The notes: generated by a model from the letters alone, not told the origin. Shown: positions 24,401 through 28,007, counted from the first letter of the stretch. The stretch: DNA of 64,000 nucleotides from Mycolicibacterium baixiangningiae (GCF_016313185.1 NZ_CP066218.1:1612001-1676000); one strand, 5' to 3'. A program made the numbers and translations.

Positions 24401-25211
24401 AGTGCTGAAGGATCAGCTGGAGAACAAGAGCGAAGTCCAGGCCTACTTCGGCGCTGACGAAGACACGCTCTACGTCTCGTCGAACGACACGGCGCTCAAC
24501 GAACGACTGAAAACCCTCCTGGCTTCAGCGTCGGAGTTCGAAAGGATCCTCGAACGCCGCGTCGCGACGCTCGATCCGAGGAAGGACCGGCATTGGGACA
24601 ACCTGCGGGACTTGATGCGCTCAAACGTCGGTGACCGGGAGGCTACGGTCAACAAGATCATCGCTGCGCTGAAGGATGGTCGGGTCGCCGTTCCCGCTGA
24701 GCGCTATACGCGGCAATACCGCAACGCGGACGGCATGGCGCGGACCACGGCCGTCGACCTGCACGCCGAACGGCGGATCATGAGGATGTTGAAGTCCGAG
24801 GGTCGGGCGATGAATCTCGACCTTCTTGCCGGCACCATGCGCGCCTGCGGTTTCTGCGCAGCCGATCTGCAATTCGAGGCGTCGCGGCCCCGTGGTCCGT
24901 TGTGGCTGTCGCGCAACGCCGCATTCGAGCTGGACGTCGAGGCGATCATCGACGACTACCTGCGGCAGTCGATCGGGACTCACGTCAGCCGGACACGAGG
25001 CGGCGTAATCACGGTCGACTACAACACCGACTCCGAATCCGACGCCGCAGGTGAATCGACCAACGCCGAGTCCGACGCCGTCTCCGCATCGCGCGAAGAC
25101 CAACCCGGGCCCCAAGAGGACCCCACCAGGACATTCAGTGATGAGGAGACGTCGTCGTTGTCCAGCGCCGGTGAGTCTCCAGAGTCGTCTTGGTCTCCGA
25201 CACGGGACTGA
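8994..25211 (+). CDS. Giant ESX-linked polymorphic toxin, 5,405 residues, many enzymatic domains
   Basis: One uninterrupted frame of 16.2 kb. Order by residue: CpnT-like WXG N-terminus (1-160), Gly/Ala hydrophobic part (220-300), four 42-residue Gln-rich repeats (417-584), Ser/Thr/Pro linker (to 900), snapalysin-like protease (1000-1170), unassigned conserved domain (1190-1560), OmpA-like modules (1600-1735, 2005-2140), papain-fold deamidases (1805-1955, 3055-3205, divergent 3935-4075), DUF3626-like (2200-2450), Nudix (2580-2720), ADP-ribosyltransferase-like (2740-2870), hydrophobic region (3480-3860), OTU-like (4170-4490), NLS-like motif (4605-4622), HTH-like repeats (4675-5057), deaminase (5120-5335). 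Seen: the motifs and residues in the domain entries. Known: actinobacteria make very large WXG toxins with such modules. Inferred: one protein delivers several activities, perhaps after self-cleavage. The start ATG lacks a strong ribosome site; the WXG100 gene upstream probably couples it. Confidence 0.9.
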   Translation: MSIDIPPALQWISYLAGSKWPQGDEDGLWRIGEHWHASAEEMSDLIPDLNRVRNETMSVITGETASTAEREFAKLFDGDYSVDKLVEAMSALGETARQAGTQVEASKIEILVGLAIAAAEVLYAIAMAPWTFGASMAWIPVIEALTMVAIRLLFNQLMRALVRRAIEALTKTTVARLLREVAQQSAQEVAEELIVNLSIQQYQVDQGHKDEIDWDDAATAAKGAAAGGAAAGVFHGPAFGALGGKHGNGGIGNALAGAGASYGAEVVAGVVGALAVGGNLDAGEIFAGGALGGLAGGIQSSHGDGHDSPHGSPAGLDGGRSHAFDSDDKGPDGNGPDATNDLGGEDSGDAGPLGAPPPYEETDPNGSPPPYQQHESNGPSDVPGSSASGTANNSNTAATGAPQAQSHDGSSTPQGGNGQDSEPGSQQSSGGADGTQVGLQQSPGDGQANQAVSQHNAGNGQNGESGSQQSSGGAGDAQVGLQQSAGDGQANQAVLQHNAGNGQNGESGSQQSSGGADNAQVGSQQSPGDGQTNQAVPQDNTDNGHNNQLGTQQSSGGADNTQVGSQQTPGNGHDSSADAQQPAPDGNDPQSTPRQGSTEHASVQPNPQQVSGENGSNTAERQTSGAESDSSPAQHDSQPSQSSGRGPEPAPHQAATSGPTDSPPTQADTPQSVSQSPTGALPESPNSDQGSPTQSTPMPDHAPPAGQPTGNASLPQDDSRHVDGPPSGHPSDAGAAPSDTNGTASQPSPPSTAPNTSTSPSPSNASATSSPSTSPSTAATPPPAAPIAQTTGPTSTAGTQSSAQTGPSGTTAAPTTPNTPTATSSPSSTAAPSSNPAGATNLGPPAKSVSAGLGTSPNSAPTAVSNIASSTASTSASRSTAEEQSQVIVGMVPPPPPPPTRASKSAKPKVTSGGAPPKLSLPPRASNSNVSSDETWRHDPATTAEWFEPVNPTPRADIDSRRDETFVQTVGTDVPDTLSTSTPTSTESHTGLIRYDLRRIEVAPNKFVQEYTVKLSVSLGADPALGPDTVADIQRKAKAGVDRILNNGNRLPSGDEFRVNVQFTDTGAHAFVKVGNFKENSQTTWRPDASENVLAHEILHYLGVPDESQDARIALRRHTQDSGVHDGNGGIMESHVLGHNPQLRPRHLWIVERTANSQLSVPTSLLTSADNARGPLPPKEFDEESQPVETRRAAGFEGEIHGYAVTLPPDMGAADYDYVVRTPALKLVLDTHLHGAVLEVVTEPAAVVPGDEGRPTSQQIFAGVRDVMTRLREARPGATLGKIFDGGQYSVEPLAEDLRVRPIRGPRTENLYVHHSVGVPLAGLPNFMRDVLDATRTDSAAAKAARNHLQDALVVAQDIGEKWGWGSDPTPAGRAAAEGFVALAYTQFAALAQKVRSTNHMTKNFSAMGSRMSLPAVADGLDPGVREHLDRHGAAIAQHFAASFRDHFVDGNHGGSLLESRIPARWPYDTDTARSSRTIGDYLHSAFSKNPDRLVVGQDEALGIRTTLPELDANRDDSSSPRIDPPLVVVELRYMGPRSASLDDVSDTYASLVESARESFRVARGLLGRTVDDVAPQVQSGPGGDQRPTHAPPPVESPISSMARSVFAQGSKKLSGAQRAELDGLARDLVDQARQQLEAGRGGLRVRAEGGGNDGRFSRGADNVGRQRASATLNYLGTQVRAELAAQGMSPDAVNVSSEPTSRGTALDDELDGPDDEVRRTVKLTVEQRSPAPRGEIRAAPNPVPAAENSQAGPSDASTNQRDVAPGVVSGVESAGALSPQSVAAAGVSGNGFESRDIPGAGAAVRDSLPVSGQSRADVEGWIGDVNNDGDASVAPAGERLTNCGPTTWVVFDRLSGIPSFGRAHPVQLRAQDVGDATGLPLRRGDPDGIAEQLRGAGVGAHTVVVAQFDNGVAHSFNALFDGDQVWAIDGQHGMVTAWPPQLGRPHNPVTAWFAGTPDPHTGKPLGQTTVTGLDGKEAVSGDQPATDAGPSRVGGEGSVVDSGPVGSVVGTFVLRPFDSKSKTLNGAQKTQLDELADRVVEEARQQRDDGHDGLDVRAEGGGNGGVWSRGAGSVGRQRAAATLAYLDSRIQQRLEARGVDPDAVVVSGDPTSRGKAVPAELTGTTKDKRRTVVVNVQERDATDEVLSRLAAGDVVSLLHAGEVGHLESSLTEVGDRLAGLLPERDEHVGSDVADMVELLANSRITINFTIDESLEALLSDSGQHFYLNRWQRGAYPATEADHRDETEQMTGQYGGHEPEPGGESPEVAHARRRVNKYLSRESPNFRPAARPRYGALDYGRSLNGAAPGYGNSFLVLKEHVKHRATFTANDSMQGNPAGSTFLGMARLLARASDEDLLTIHHLATTGQGFERQKERSGAGAITDTNYLEAQLHTPIDFFRDVDAVSVDVDEMARFTRGRDRAMPELMNKLKDYAQTHNVRLELRDADGIRVRDLVATLAQHSSAVDSSAPEQGDSGKGKGPATDEHQQLLDEQEVYEELIDADRDYRNAEPDDRAAASDRLDAARAAARELNMDPDQLLAEFNDSESEPTPSAAGPSTGRGVVSGWPHLAEDDQDGDGWVEDADGVSHWGRYGAAGLLLRAYNSEGVPMVLLQRRAQWSDQGGTWSLPGGARNRDETVQQAALRETAEETGLQGNRFRVRTDFVSARAPGIDWTYSTVIADAPYPLRAASSDEGSHRWVPIDAVTHLPLHPALAESWATLSEQLAANPPAPPRPSPQIDPSVDPTDVRGGYAVDNAEDALYFRDDHDLLYREDTRPPEVIFDEGFAINPATRGMSKVFNFISTTRNPELSYLPPQPDERRFRYTIDAPGGVDVNKTAGRDPSWYQQEISFPGGIRRENIVSAVEILPPAEPASVAAARSPSSPPGYGPVVTNEHFNPDLPNDDAPRVIQGPHGGRPAPDDTDSPAASSSSEASANSPRQDETDTWDAYMAALDDAEPTPPAAGPSRWHTTTTHPDTDTTTAALPAENPAERTVAASAGSLTSEAGPEDAGTEADPPTLRGVVSGLPSGRGGGVGGMDGVDADEGFSAESGAAVRVSLPVSGQSRVDVEGWIGDINNDGDASVAPVGERLTNCGPTTWAVFDRLSGTPSFGRAHPVQLRAQDVGDATGLPLRSSDPDGIAEQLRGAGVGAHTVVVAQFGNGVAHSFNALFDGDEVWAIDGQHGTVTAWPPALGRPGNPVTGWFAGTPAAHSVEGAVPDSRGGDRLGGTIVTGLGSDQQHLPHTNDSGPEIAEIADTAETPSTAADIAANAPPVVTVTPSSAATVTTDVVSRDGLGGRGKGKGRVTAEQEAVRERQEVFEEVFEAASEYRRASPAEVAAASDRMDAARASARELGMDLDALLAELDGSHAEPTPPAAGPSTWHTTIGDVGARGLGGGAGEAQAGPSRGGGLGLPVAAFTGEVSVQHGDRQSAADAEPEVPGDIELTAVGREPLVVSSVGSRVAAVGERAPGGLASLDADQVPGFREVNPRISWSGLAARLPDDVLGCVAYVLSSMRTSEADVPALRALTVRQARVLHDKGIRSRGQFVDLLQQVQRRDMGTAVLHGMASSNGFNVAGAAINFGLFDVAFNAASAGWPSAADGVRGLLTGTALGGFASLVDVAAGASADKTFSDAYFTRPAEDLIPAPLFGANVPTTGQAAADMSIAAGLSLGLVRNGGLRVPLMLGLELSGQPTARALADSVADPVGGSILGGGGMRAVLNDRAVGAGRAGSQFFLARDDLGECIDYLHAPLTKQWYGGLQRAGAYAYNIGSTVQQAITDAVASRAGWVSHATLAPGLGGVFAIVTGMPPALAAAGWTPTQVNVTTQLTKFAALQGLYHLWGGAMGAVSAPRSPAATALVPGDHTPTAHLPRPTPPPPTPNPTDDDHRSDDGVDAQPELTSADTTTAALPAENPAERTVAASTGSSDTAGTPAVRAAVELSAEEFAAVVDAVVPPGRAVDAQDCGPLVRALVDQLYRGGVRPLGVSDDVASVRGGVGGAQDQVVAGGGWAQVNGAAGARQLAEGLPVGSTVVVMASPLRGEVGHVVAARVTAEGVRWADPQRPTERTGAHVPPEVASAPAVRAVVINSQGRVIDPQTWPGVQTTPGGPVSALLPTSVDSLTDKDLTSRFGAHHGHPSTTGRPGPSGHRAEESDSDVEMANAPDDVPSRPDDDGAAEIFELRVPGDGWCLLYSVVASTPPAQWSPAMHQGWAPSASDAHRQVRQQLISHQASNRDSSDVMPVSDASSPLSQAAEGLRQLVMEWVLNREPADLPSDALRPFRSSPTQMDRYEDWLASSNTDELRNQLARLGVHTVHSLDWMSAEDLRELTVQARAEEISENDPAVSISAARRQAESEVSLRSRRGSSQGTLAGPASQRDYLRRRGVGIPVDAIVDDEGLRSALRVQRQEQPLTPEEHQQLLDTIQAWRPSTSTWADDMGEMFPALTAHALGVRLRNRSTAGTHDVGLRNAPPVNIFHNGVDHWNAGIGVEHPGPTPTVLQASLPARPAPVTGHSKTTFPDAVKASDPTGLAESSMNPNLLGADSDDDSELSDPESLEEEGESDFSESESSDDGADSDDYRDSAARPSSGGPRGLPVARSMRAAAPSTSKRRPSPTDMDARGKRARRTGPDLERGGSDAARISLPSDTGKHTATPAATKGKEPAYVPKRAPAVRPAASSTPSDMTAATVEAMLRDQMAHPDVKGIQIARNYPGSLARTKRWLAGSAWGKGTRINLPKELSQMPDYEEHREAIAGLLRDLGLYDEPLPEPQAAPKPFSAANLVHALQSLIELRKTHEVVKGPQTKGKGKRRLLLTLADQTGYTGNKLTELLTTDGNWRQPRETLPRLPGYAEQREELGRLFSQLGHDALAQNMPHATTADRPVAAGASVSVAKVAAALARIAADPHITLLAVGTSVGMARATVTKYLAPDAGGLRIDPEWFTAQPDYAEHRDEIHASLVQMGQAAQADSLPLAFTVTHFLEVLRRDDEQIVGAIARMRLDPELSPRAAGSLVGMTADTLAAFILLVDRGPSIRDQAAVETQLRDTTPYLRRELTARLEGMTNLIQGRQPVDSRRPDMIRVTLPGAGHAPARMYIVHREAPAVVKPPKATQLALLYGRNGDLVRPPRSYREDRPRQALRWFATVLKDQLENKSEVQAYFGADEDTLYVSSNDTALNERLKTLLASASEFERILERRVATLDPRKDRHWDNLRDLMRSNVGDREATVNKIIAALKDGRVAVPAERYTRQYRNADGMARTTAVDLHAERRIMRMLKSEGRAMNLDLLAGTMRACGFCAADLQFEASRPRGPLWLSRNAAFELDVEAIIDDYLRQSIGTHVSRTRGGVITVDYNTDSESDAAGESTNAESDAVSASREDQPGPQEDPTRTFSDEETSSLSSAGESPESSWSPTRD
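10242..10745 (+). repeat. Four tandem 126-bp repeats in the giant toxin gene
   Basis: Units start at 10242, 10368, 10494 and 10620, each exactly 126 bases (42 residues), with the core GSQQSSGGA then QVG and QQS. Units 2 and 3 are nearly identical in DNA, so they duplicated recently. They code a flexible Gln/Gly/Ser spacer between the export domain and the enzymatic part. Confidence 0.92.
11991..12503 (+). other. Giant toxin domain: snapalysin-like zinc metalloprotease
   Basis: H1096-E1097-I-L-H1100-Y-L-G1103-V-P-D1106 gives HExxHxxGxxD, in which Asp replaces the third His of common metzincins, as in snapalysins of Streptomyces. A beta-rich region precedes it (YTVKLSVSLGAD) and a met-turn-like GGIMESH follows (about 1123-1130). 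It may cut the giant chain into separate effectors or attack target proteins; the sequence does not decide. Confidence 0.7.
12561..13673 (+). other. Giant toxin domain: unassigned, amidoligase-like pattern
   Basis: Residues 1190-1560. GFEGEIHGYAV, then D1230 and LEVVTEP (E1239), then a VHHSVGVPL strand recall the G-x-E-x-E ... E-[IV]-[VS]-[TS]-x-P ... H pattern of glutamine-synthetase-fold amidoligases. The match is by eye and partial; the domain may be a known giant-toxin region without catalytic role. Confidence 0.3.
13791..14198 (+). other. Giant toxin domain: OmpA-like module 1
   Basis: Residues 1600-1735: F/S-x-G-S-K-K-L-S-x-x-Q helix, a central strand LRVRAEGGGN, then NVGRQRASATLNYL and a closing beta strand. 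This is the OmpA/MotB-like plan with the N-x-x-L-S-x-x-R-A type helix. The same module recurs at 15006-15413. Confidence 0.6.
14406..14858 (+). other. Giant toxin domain: papain-fold glutamine deamidase, copy 1
   Basis: LTNCGPTTW gives the nucleophile C1844, VAHSFNALFDG gives H1915, and VWAIDGQHG gives D1930: the Cys-His-Asp triad of the papain-fold toxin 1 (Tox-PL) family. Relatives deamidate glutamine in host proteins. All catalytic residues are present, so it should be active if folded. Confidence 0.82.
15006..15413 (+). other. Giant toxin domain: OmpA-like module 2
   Basis: Residues 2005-2140 repeat the plan of module 1 (KTLNGAQKTQLDELAD, LDVRAEGGGN, SVGRQRAAATLAYL, and DPTSRGKAVP matching EPTSRGTALD). 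The two copies flank deamidase copy 1, so a deamidase plus OmpA unit may have been duplicated as a block. Peptidoglycan binding is known for OmpA domains but not shown here. Confidence 0.6.
15591..16343 (+). other. Giant toxin domain: DUF3626-like
   Basis: Residues 2200-2450. ITINFTIDESLEALL opens it, RPRYGALDYGRSLNG and GYGNSFLVLKEHVKHRATF form the core, and YLEAQLHTPIDFFRDVDAV closes it. This is the DUF3626 pattern as I remember it. The activity of the family is unknown to me; the Arg-x-Tyr-Gly core and E-x-Q segment could suit a ribosyltransferase-like fold, which is speculation. Confidence 0.6.
16731..17153 (+). other. Giant toxin domain: Nudix hydrolase
   Basis: G2630 to L2652 fits the Nudix box GX5EX7REUXEEXGU at every fixed position (E2636, R2644, E2645, E2648, E2649, G2651). 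The preceding strand (GLLLRAYNSEGVPMVLLQRR) and the WSLPGG approach are typical. It lies directly before the ADP-ribosyltransferase-like domain, so NAD-derived or ADP-ribose substrates are plausible. Confidence 0.88.
17211..17603 (+). other. Giant toxin domain: ADP-ribosyltransferase-like (R-STT-QxE)
   Basis: LLYRED gives R2771, FISTT gives S2802-T2803-T2804, and YQQEISFPGGI gives Q2845-Q-E2847. This is the R/STT/QxE triad of cholera-toxin-class transferases; the QQE-x-x-FPGGI ending is very like pierisin/scabin types, some of which modify guanine in DNA. Target is unknown. Confidence 0.78.
18156..18608 (+). other. Giant toxin domain: papain-fold glutamine deamidase, copy 2
   Basis: C3092, H3163 and D3178 repeat copy 1 with the same spacing (71 and 15). 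DNA identity to 14412-14864 is high, at an offset of 3,744 bases. Several changes are conservative, including FDNGVAH to FGNGVAH. Confidence 0.82.
19431..20573 (+). other. Giant toxin region: long Gly/Ala hydrophobic segment
   Basis: Residues 3480-3860 hold several hydrophobic Gly/Ala stretches (GAAINFGLFDVAFNAAS, TALGGFASLVDVAAGAS, MSIAAGLSLGLV, GGVFAIVTGMPPALAAAGW). It could be a membrane-insertion or translocation part between warhead groups. It shows no catalytic motif. Confidence 0.5.
20796..21218 (+). other. Giant toxin domain: divergent papain-fold domain, copy 3
   Basis: DAQDCGPLVRAL gives C3962, GEVGHVVAARV gives H4042 and WADPQRP gives D4057. The His-Asp spacing of 15 equals that of the other two copies and Cys-His is 80 rather than 71. 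The remaining sequence is far from copies 1 and 2, so this is an older relative with the full triad. Confidence 0.6.
21501..22463 (+). other. Giant toxin domain: OTU-like cysteine protease
   Basis: VPGDGWCLLYSVV (D4183, C4186) has the D-G-x-C signature of OTU deubiquitinases, followed by helices; NIFHNGVDHWNAGI supplies the late H4478-W. The 292-residue gap between Cys and His is longer than in small OTUs, so a helical insertion is likely. Bacterial OTU enzymes are usually aimed at host ubiquitin. Confidence 0.65.
22602..22868 (+). other. Giant toxin region: acidic stretch and bipartite NLS-like motif
   Basis: Residues 4537-4583 are an Asp/Glu/Ser-rich acidic run. K4605 to R4622 reads KRRPSPTDMDARGKRARR, two basic clusters separated by about ten residues, the form of a classical bipartite nuclear localisation signal. 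In bacteria it has no obvious use other than nucleic-acid binding or chance. Confidence 0.45.
23016..24164 (+). other. Giant toxin region: four ~100-residue HTH-like repeats
   Basis: Each unit has a helix, a G-x-S/T turn and a T-x-x-x-L helix (VGMARATVTKYL, TGYTGNKLTELL, VGMTADTLAAF, PGSLARTKRWL), then P-x-Y-x-E-x-R-x-E and an L-x-x-L/M-G end. The Pro of P-x-Y falls at residues 4738, 4842, 4939 and 5041. The form suggests tandem DNA-binding domains directly before the deaminase. Confidence 0.55.
24351..24998 (+). other. Giant toxin domain: C-terminal zinc nucleotide/nucleic-acid deaminase
   Basis: VDLHAERRI gives H5257-A-E5259 and RACGFCAADL gives C5285-G-F-C5288, the zinc-binding and catalytic residues of the cytidine-deaminase fold with a normal gap of 28. 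It is followed only by an acidic Ser-rich tail, so it is the terminal warhead. Substrate (free base, RNA, double- or single-stranded DNA) cannot be told. Confidence 0.75.
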
Positions 25212-25242
25212 AACCGCCCTCCCCGCTGTCGCGGACCGCTCC

Positions 25243-25265
25243 GAAGCCGCCACATCGTCGGCTTC
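25243..25265. terminator. Weak hairpin between the convergent giant toxin and SDR genes
   Basis: A 7-bp stem (GAAGCCG/CGGCTTC) with a 9-base loop inside the 68-base gap between two convergent genes. It could end transcription in either direction. Confidence 0.35.
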
Positions 25266-25279
25266 ATCGGGTCTGCGTG

Positions 25280-26083
25280 TCAGGCGTTGCGCATCCCGGG
25301 GTGGACGCGGGCCAGCATGGGCAGCAACACCCGCCGCGGCGTCAGGTGATTGAGTGCCGCCGCAACCCGGTTGGGCACCCCGGGCACGATGACGGCCCGG
25401 CCCGACGCCAGCCCGTCGACCGCCGCTCTGGCCACCGACTCCGGCTGCTCCCACAGGAGTTTCGGCAGCATCTTCTCGGCCTCGTCGTCGGGGATGCCCG
25501 CCTGTTCGCCGAAGGCCGTGCGGACGGGCCCCGGGCACAGCGTGGCGGCCGAGACGTTGGTGCCGCGCAACTCCTCGTGCAGCGCATGGGTGTAGGACAG
25601 CACGAACGCCTTGGCCGCGCCGTAGGTCGCCTGCCCGGGCACCGGACCGAACGCGCCGACGGAGGCGACGTTGAGCACCGCGCCCCGGCCGCGCGCCACC
25701 ATGTCGGGGACGAACCTGGCGCACAGGTCGACCACTGCGGCGACGTCGAGTTCGACGAGCGCCAACTCGGCTGCCGGGTCGGACGCCGCGACGGGGCCCA
25801 GGTTCGCCATACCCGCGTTGTTCACCAGGATGTCGACCTGACGGCCCAGGCCGGCGATCCGGTGGGGGAGGGCGGCGCGTTCCGCCGGGCGTGACAGGTC
25901 GGTGGGCAGGGCGTGCGCGGTGGGGCCGAGCTCGTCGGCCAGGGCGCGCAGCTGATCGGCGCGACGGGCGACGAGCGCCAGACCGTAACCGCGCCTTGCC
26001 AATTCACGGGCAATCTGCTCGCCGATCCCGGATGACGCGCCGGTGACCAGTGCGACGCCGGTGCTGCTGGTGGCCGGAAGCAT
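25280..26083 (-). CDS. Short-chain dehydrogenase/reductase
   Basis: 267 residues from the ATG at 26083 (MLPATSSTG). An in-frame upstream ATG at 26185 would add 34 residues that run into the divergent gene and is less likely. TGASSGIGEQ is the NAD(P) loop, NNAG is present, and Y-G-A-A-K gives the catalytic Tyr/Lys. The C-terminal third matches the SDR group in which mycobacterial lipid reductases occur. The substrate is not evident. It is divergent from a WS/DGAT-like gene across about 25 bases, so both may be co-regulated in lipid metabolism. Confidence 0.85.
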   Translation of the reverse strand: MLPATSSTGVALVTGASSGIGEQIARELARRGYGLALVARRADQLRALADELGPTAHALPTDLSRPAERAALPHRIAGLGRQVDILVNNAGMANLGPVAASDPAAELALVELDVAAVVDLCARFVPDMVARGRGAVLNVASVGAFGPVPGQATYGAAKAFVLSYTHALHEELRGTNVSAATLCPGPVRTAFGEQAGIPDDEAEKMLPKLLWEQPESVARAAVDGLASGRAVIVPGVPNRVAAALNHLTPRRVLLPMLARVHPGMRNA

Positions 26084-26108
26084 GCGGCGAAGCTTAACCT
26101 CGGACGCT

Positions 26109-27371
26109 ATGACAGCGCGGCGGCTCGCGATGGTCGACGCCCAGAACCTGTGGATGTCGGCCAAGATTCCGAGCGACGAATTCATGATCTACGGGTTCGC
26201 CGGGGTGCCGGCGGATCTTGCCGAGGCGGTCGCCGCCGTCCTCGACCGCGCACGGGCCTGCGGGGACCTGCGGCTGCGGGTGCGAGAGCGCGGCTCGTTG
26301 AGGTTTCCGGAGTGGGTCGACGGCGGCGTGGACGACCGTCAGGTGCGCATCCATGCGGTCGACGACTGGGCGGGATGCCTTCAGGCGGTGACGGCACTGA
26401 CGGGTGATCAGCTCGACGCCCGGATCTCGGCGTGGCGGCTGCACGTATTCCCTTCGGTGCGCGGGATTCCCGGCGTCGAGGGGGAGGGCACCATCGCGGT
26501 GGTGCAGATCTCGCACGCGCTGGCCGACGGGGTGCGGGACGCGGCGCTGGCGGCGTGGTTGTTCGGCCGCGATGCGCCGGTCACCGCGGTTTCGGTCGCG
26601 CCGTGGGAATCCGCGACGCTACCGGTGCGGGCGGTCCGCGCGGCGCGCGCCCACCGCCGGCTGATGCACGACGTCGACGCCGGATACGTTGCGCCGCAGG
26701 CGGATACGCGCCCAGTGCTGCGCAGCAACGCCCGGCCGGAGGGCGCCCGGCGGCTTCGCGTCCTGGTTCGCCCTCGCGCTGAGTTGTCGGGTGCCACCGT
26801 CACCGTCGCGGTGCTCGCCGCCATCTCGCTCGCCCTGGCCGACCACCTGCGCACACTCGGTGACGACCCGGCCACGTTGGGCGCCGAGGTGCCGATGGCC
26901 AGCCCCGGTCCGCGGCGGGCGCACAACCACTTCGGCAACGTCGGGGTCGGGTTGCACCCCGATCTGCCGCACGACGAACGCTGCGCCCGCATCGCCGGCG
27001 AACTCGCGCAGCGCAGAGCGCGGGCAGCGCACCCCGCGATGCTGGCCGCCCGCCTGGCGTCCGCGGCGGTCCCGGCGCCGCTGGTGCGCTGGGGCGCCTC
27101 GGCGTTCGACCCGGCCGTCCGCTCACCGATGGCGATCGGGAACACCGTCGTGTCGAGCGTCCACCGCGGCGCCGCCGACCTGCGGTTCGGCGGTACCCCC
27201 GTGGCGGTGACGACCGCCTGCCCGACGTTGTCGCCGATGATGGGGCTGACACACGGCGTCCACGGCATCGGCGACACCGTCGCGGTCAGCGTGCACGGCG
27301 CAGAGTCGGCTGTCGGGGACATCGACGCCTACGCCGCCCGCCTGGCCGCCGCGCTGGACCGGCCCACGTAG
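26109..27371 (+). CDS. WS/DGAT-like acyltransferase
   Basis: 420 residues with ATG at 26109 (MTARRLAMVDAQNLWM); an earlier ATG would overlap the SDR gene. The N-terminal DAQNLWMSAK stretch is typical of the wax ester synthase/diacylglycerol acyltransferase family. The active-site motif HHxxxDG appears as S-H-A-L-A-D-G (VQISHALADGVRDA): the second His, Asp and Gly are kept, the first His is Ser. A later NHFGN and a conserved GNTVVSSVHRG region near residue 345 fit the family. It probably uses acyl-CoA for storage or envelope lipid. The His change means that activity should not be assumed. Confidence 0.8.
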   Translation: MTARRLAMVDAQNLWMSAKIPSDEFMIYGFAGVPADLAEAVAAVLDRARACGDLRLRVRERGSLRFPEWVDGGVDDRQVRIHAVDDWAGCLQAVTALTGDQLDARISAWRLHVFPSVRGIPGVEGEGTIAVVQISHALADGVRDAALAAWLFGRDAPVTAVSVAPWESATLPVRAVRAARAHRRLMHDVDAGYVAPQADTRPVLRSNARPEGARRLRVLVRPRAELSGATVTVAVLAAISLALADHLRTLGDDPATLGAEVPMASPGPRRAHNHFGNVGVGLHPDLPHDERCARIAGELAQRRARAAHPAMLAARLASAAVPAPLVRWGASAFDPAVRSPMAIGNTVVSSVHRGAADLRFGGTPVAVTTACPTLSPMMGLTHGVHGIGDTVAVSVHGAESAVGDIDAYAARLAAALDRPT

Positions 27372-27418
27372 CGAGGTGGGGTGGTCGGCGGCCTTACACA
27401 TGGCCTAGATTCTGTTGC

Positions 27419-27937
27419 ATGACTGCCTACGACGTCGGCGTGCTCCTACTGCGGGTCGTGCTGGGTCTGACCATGGCCGCCCACGGCTACAACAAGTTCT
27501 TCGGCGGCGGCCGGATCCCCGGCACCGCCGGCTGGTTCGACAGCATCGGCATGAAGCCCGGCATGTTCCACGCCCGGATCGCCGCCACCACGGAGATGGC
27601 CGCGGGCATCGGCCTGGCGGTCGGCCTGCTCACCCCCGTCCCGGCGGCCGGCTTCGTTGCTCTCATGTTGGTCGCCGCGTGGACCGTCCACCGCGCGAAC
27701 GGGTTCTTCATCGTCAAGGAGGGCTGGGAGTACAACCTCGTGCTCGCGGCGGCGGCCGTCGCCATCCCGGCTATCGGGCCGGGCAAGCTCAGCCTGGACT
27801 ACGCCCTCTTCCACGGCACCGCGGTGTGGGATGTGGTGCAGGGCTGGTGGGGTCTGGTGATCGCGCTGGCGCTGGGCCTCGGCGGCGGCATCGGCCAGTT
27901 GGCGATCTTCTACCGTCCGCCGGCCAAGACGGGCTGA
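27419..27937 (+). CDS. DoxX family membrane protein
   Basis: 172 residues with four hydrophobic segments. The DoxX core is clear: LLLRVVLGLTMAAHGYNKF, then a second helix pair after ATTEMAAGIGLAVGLL. DoxX proteins are small inner-membrane proteins linked in mycobacteria with redox defence; no catalytic residues are known. Only about 47 bases separate it from the upstream gene, and a palindrome follows the stop. A second DoxX-type gene lies at 42907-43449. Confidence 0.85.
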   Translation: MTAYDVGVLLLRVVLGLTMAAHGYNKFFGGGRIPGTAGWFDSIGMKPGMFHARIAATTEMAAGIGLAVGLLTPVPAAGFVALMLVAAWTVHRANGFFIVKEGWEYNLVLAAAAVAIPAIGPGKLSLDYALFHGTAVWDVVQGWWGLVIALALGLGGGIGQLAIFYRPPAKTG

Positions 27938-27945
27938 TCCCTTTC

Positions 27946-28007
27946 CGCGAGCAGACAGAGAATCGCGTTCGTGGGGCCCGTTCGACGCGATTCTGTGTCT
28001 GCTCGCG
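27946..28007. repeat. Dispersed palindrome, copy 1
   Basis: 22-base arms at 27946-27967 and 27986-28007 with a single mismatch. The arm core GCGAGCAGACA is shared with the element at 33941-34000. It follows the DoxX stop by 8 bases and may act as a terminator. Confidence 0.8.

Noticed and set aside
25019..25267. Minus-strand ORF over the toxin end as immunity gene
   Set aside because: It is antisense to the acidic Ser-rich tail of the toxin, has no ribosome site, and its composition mirrors the GAC/TCC codons of that tail.
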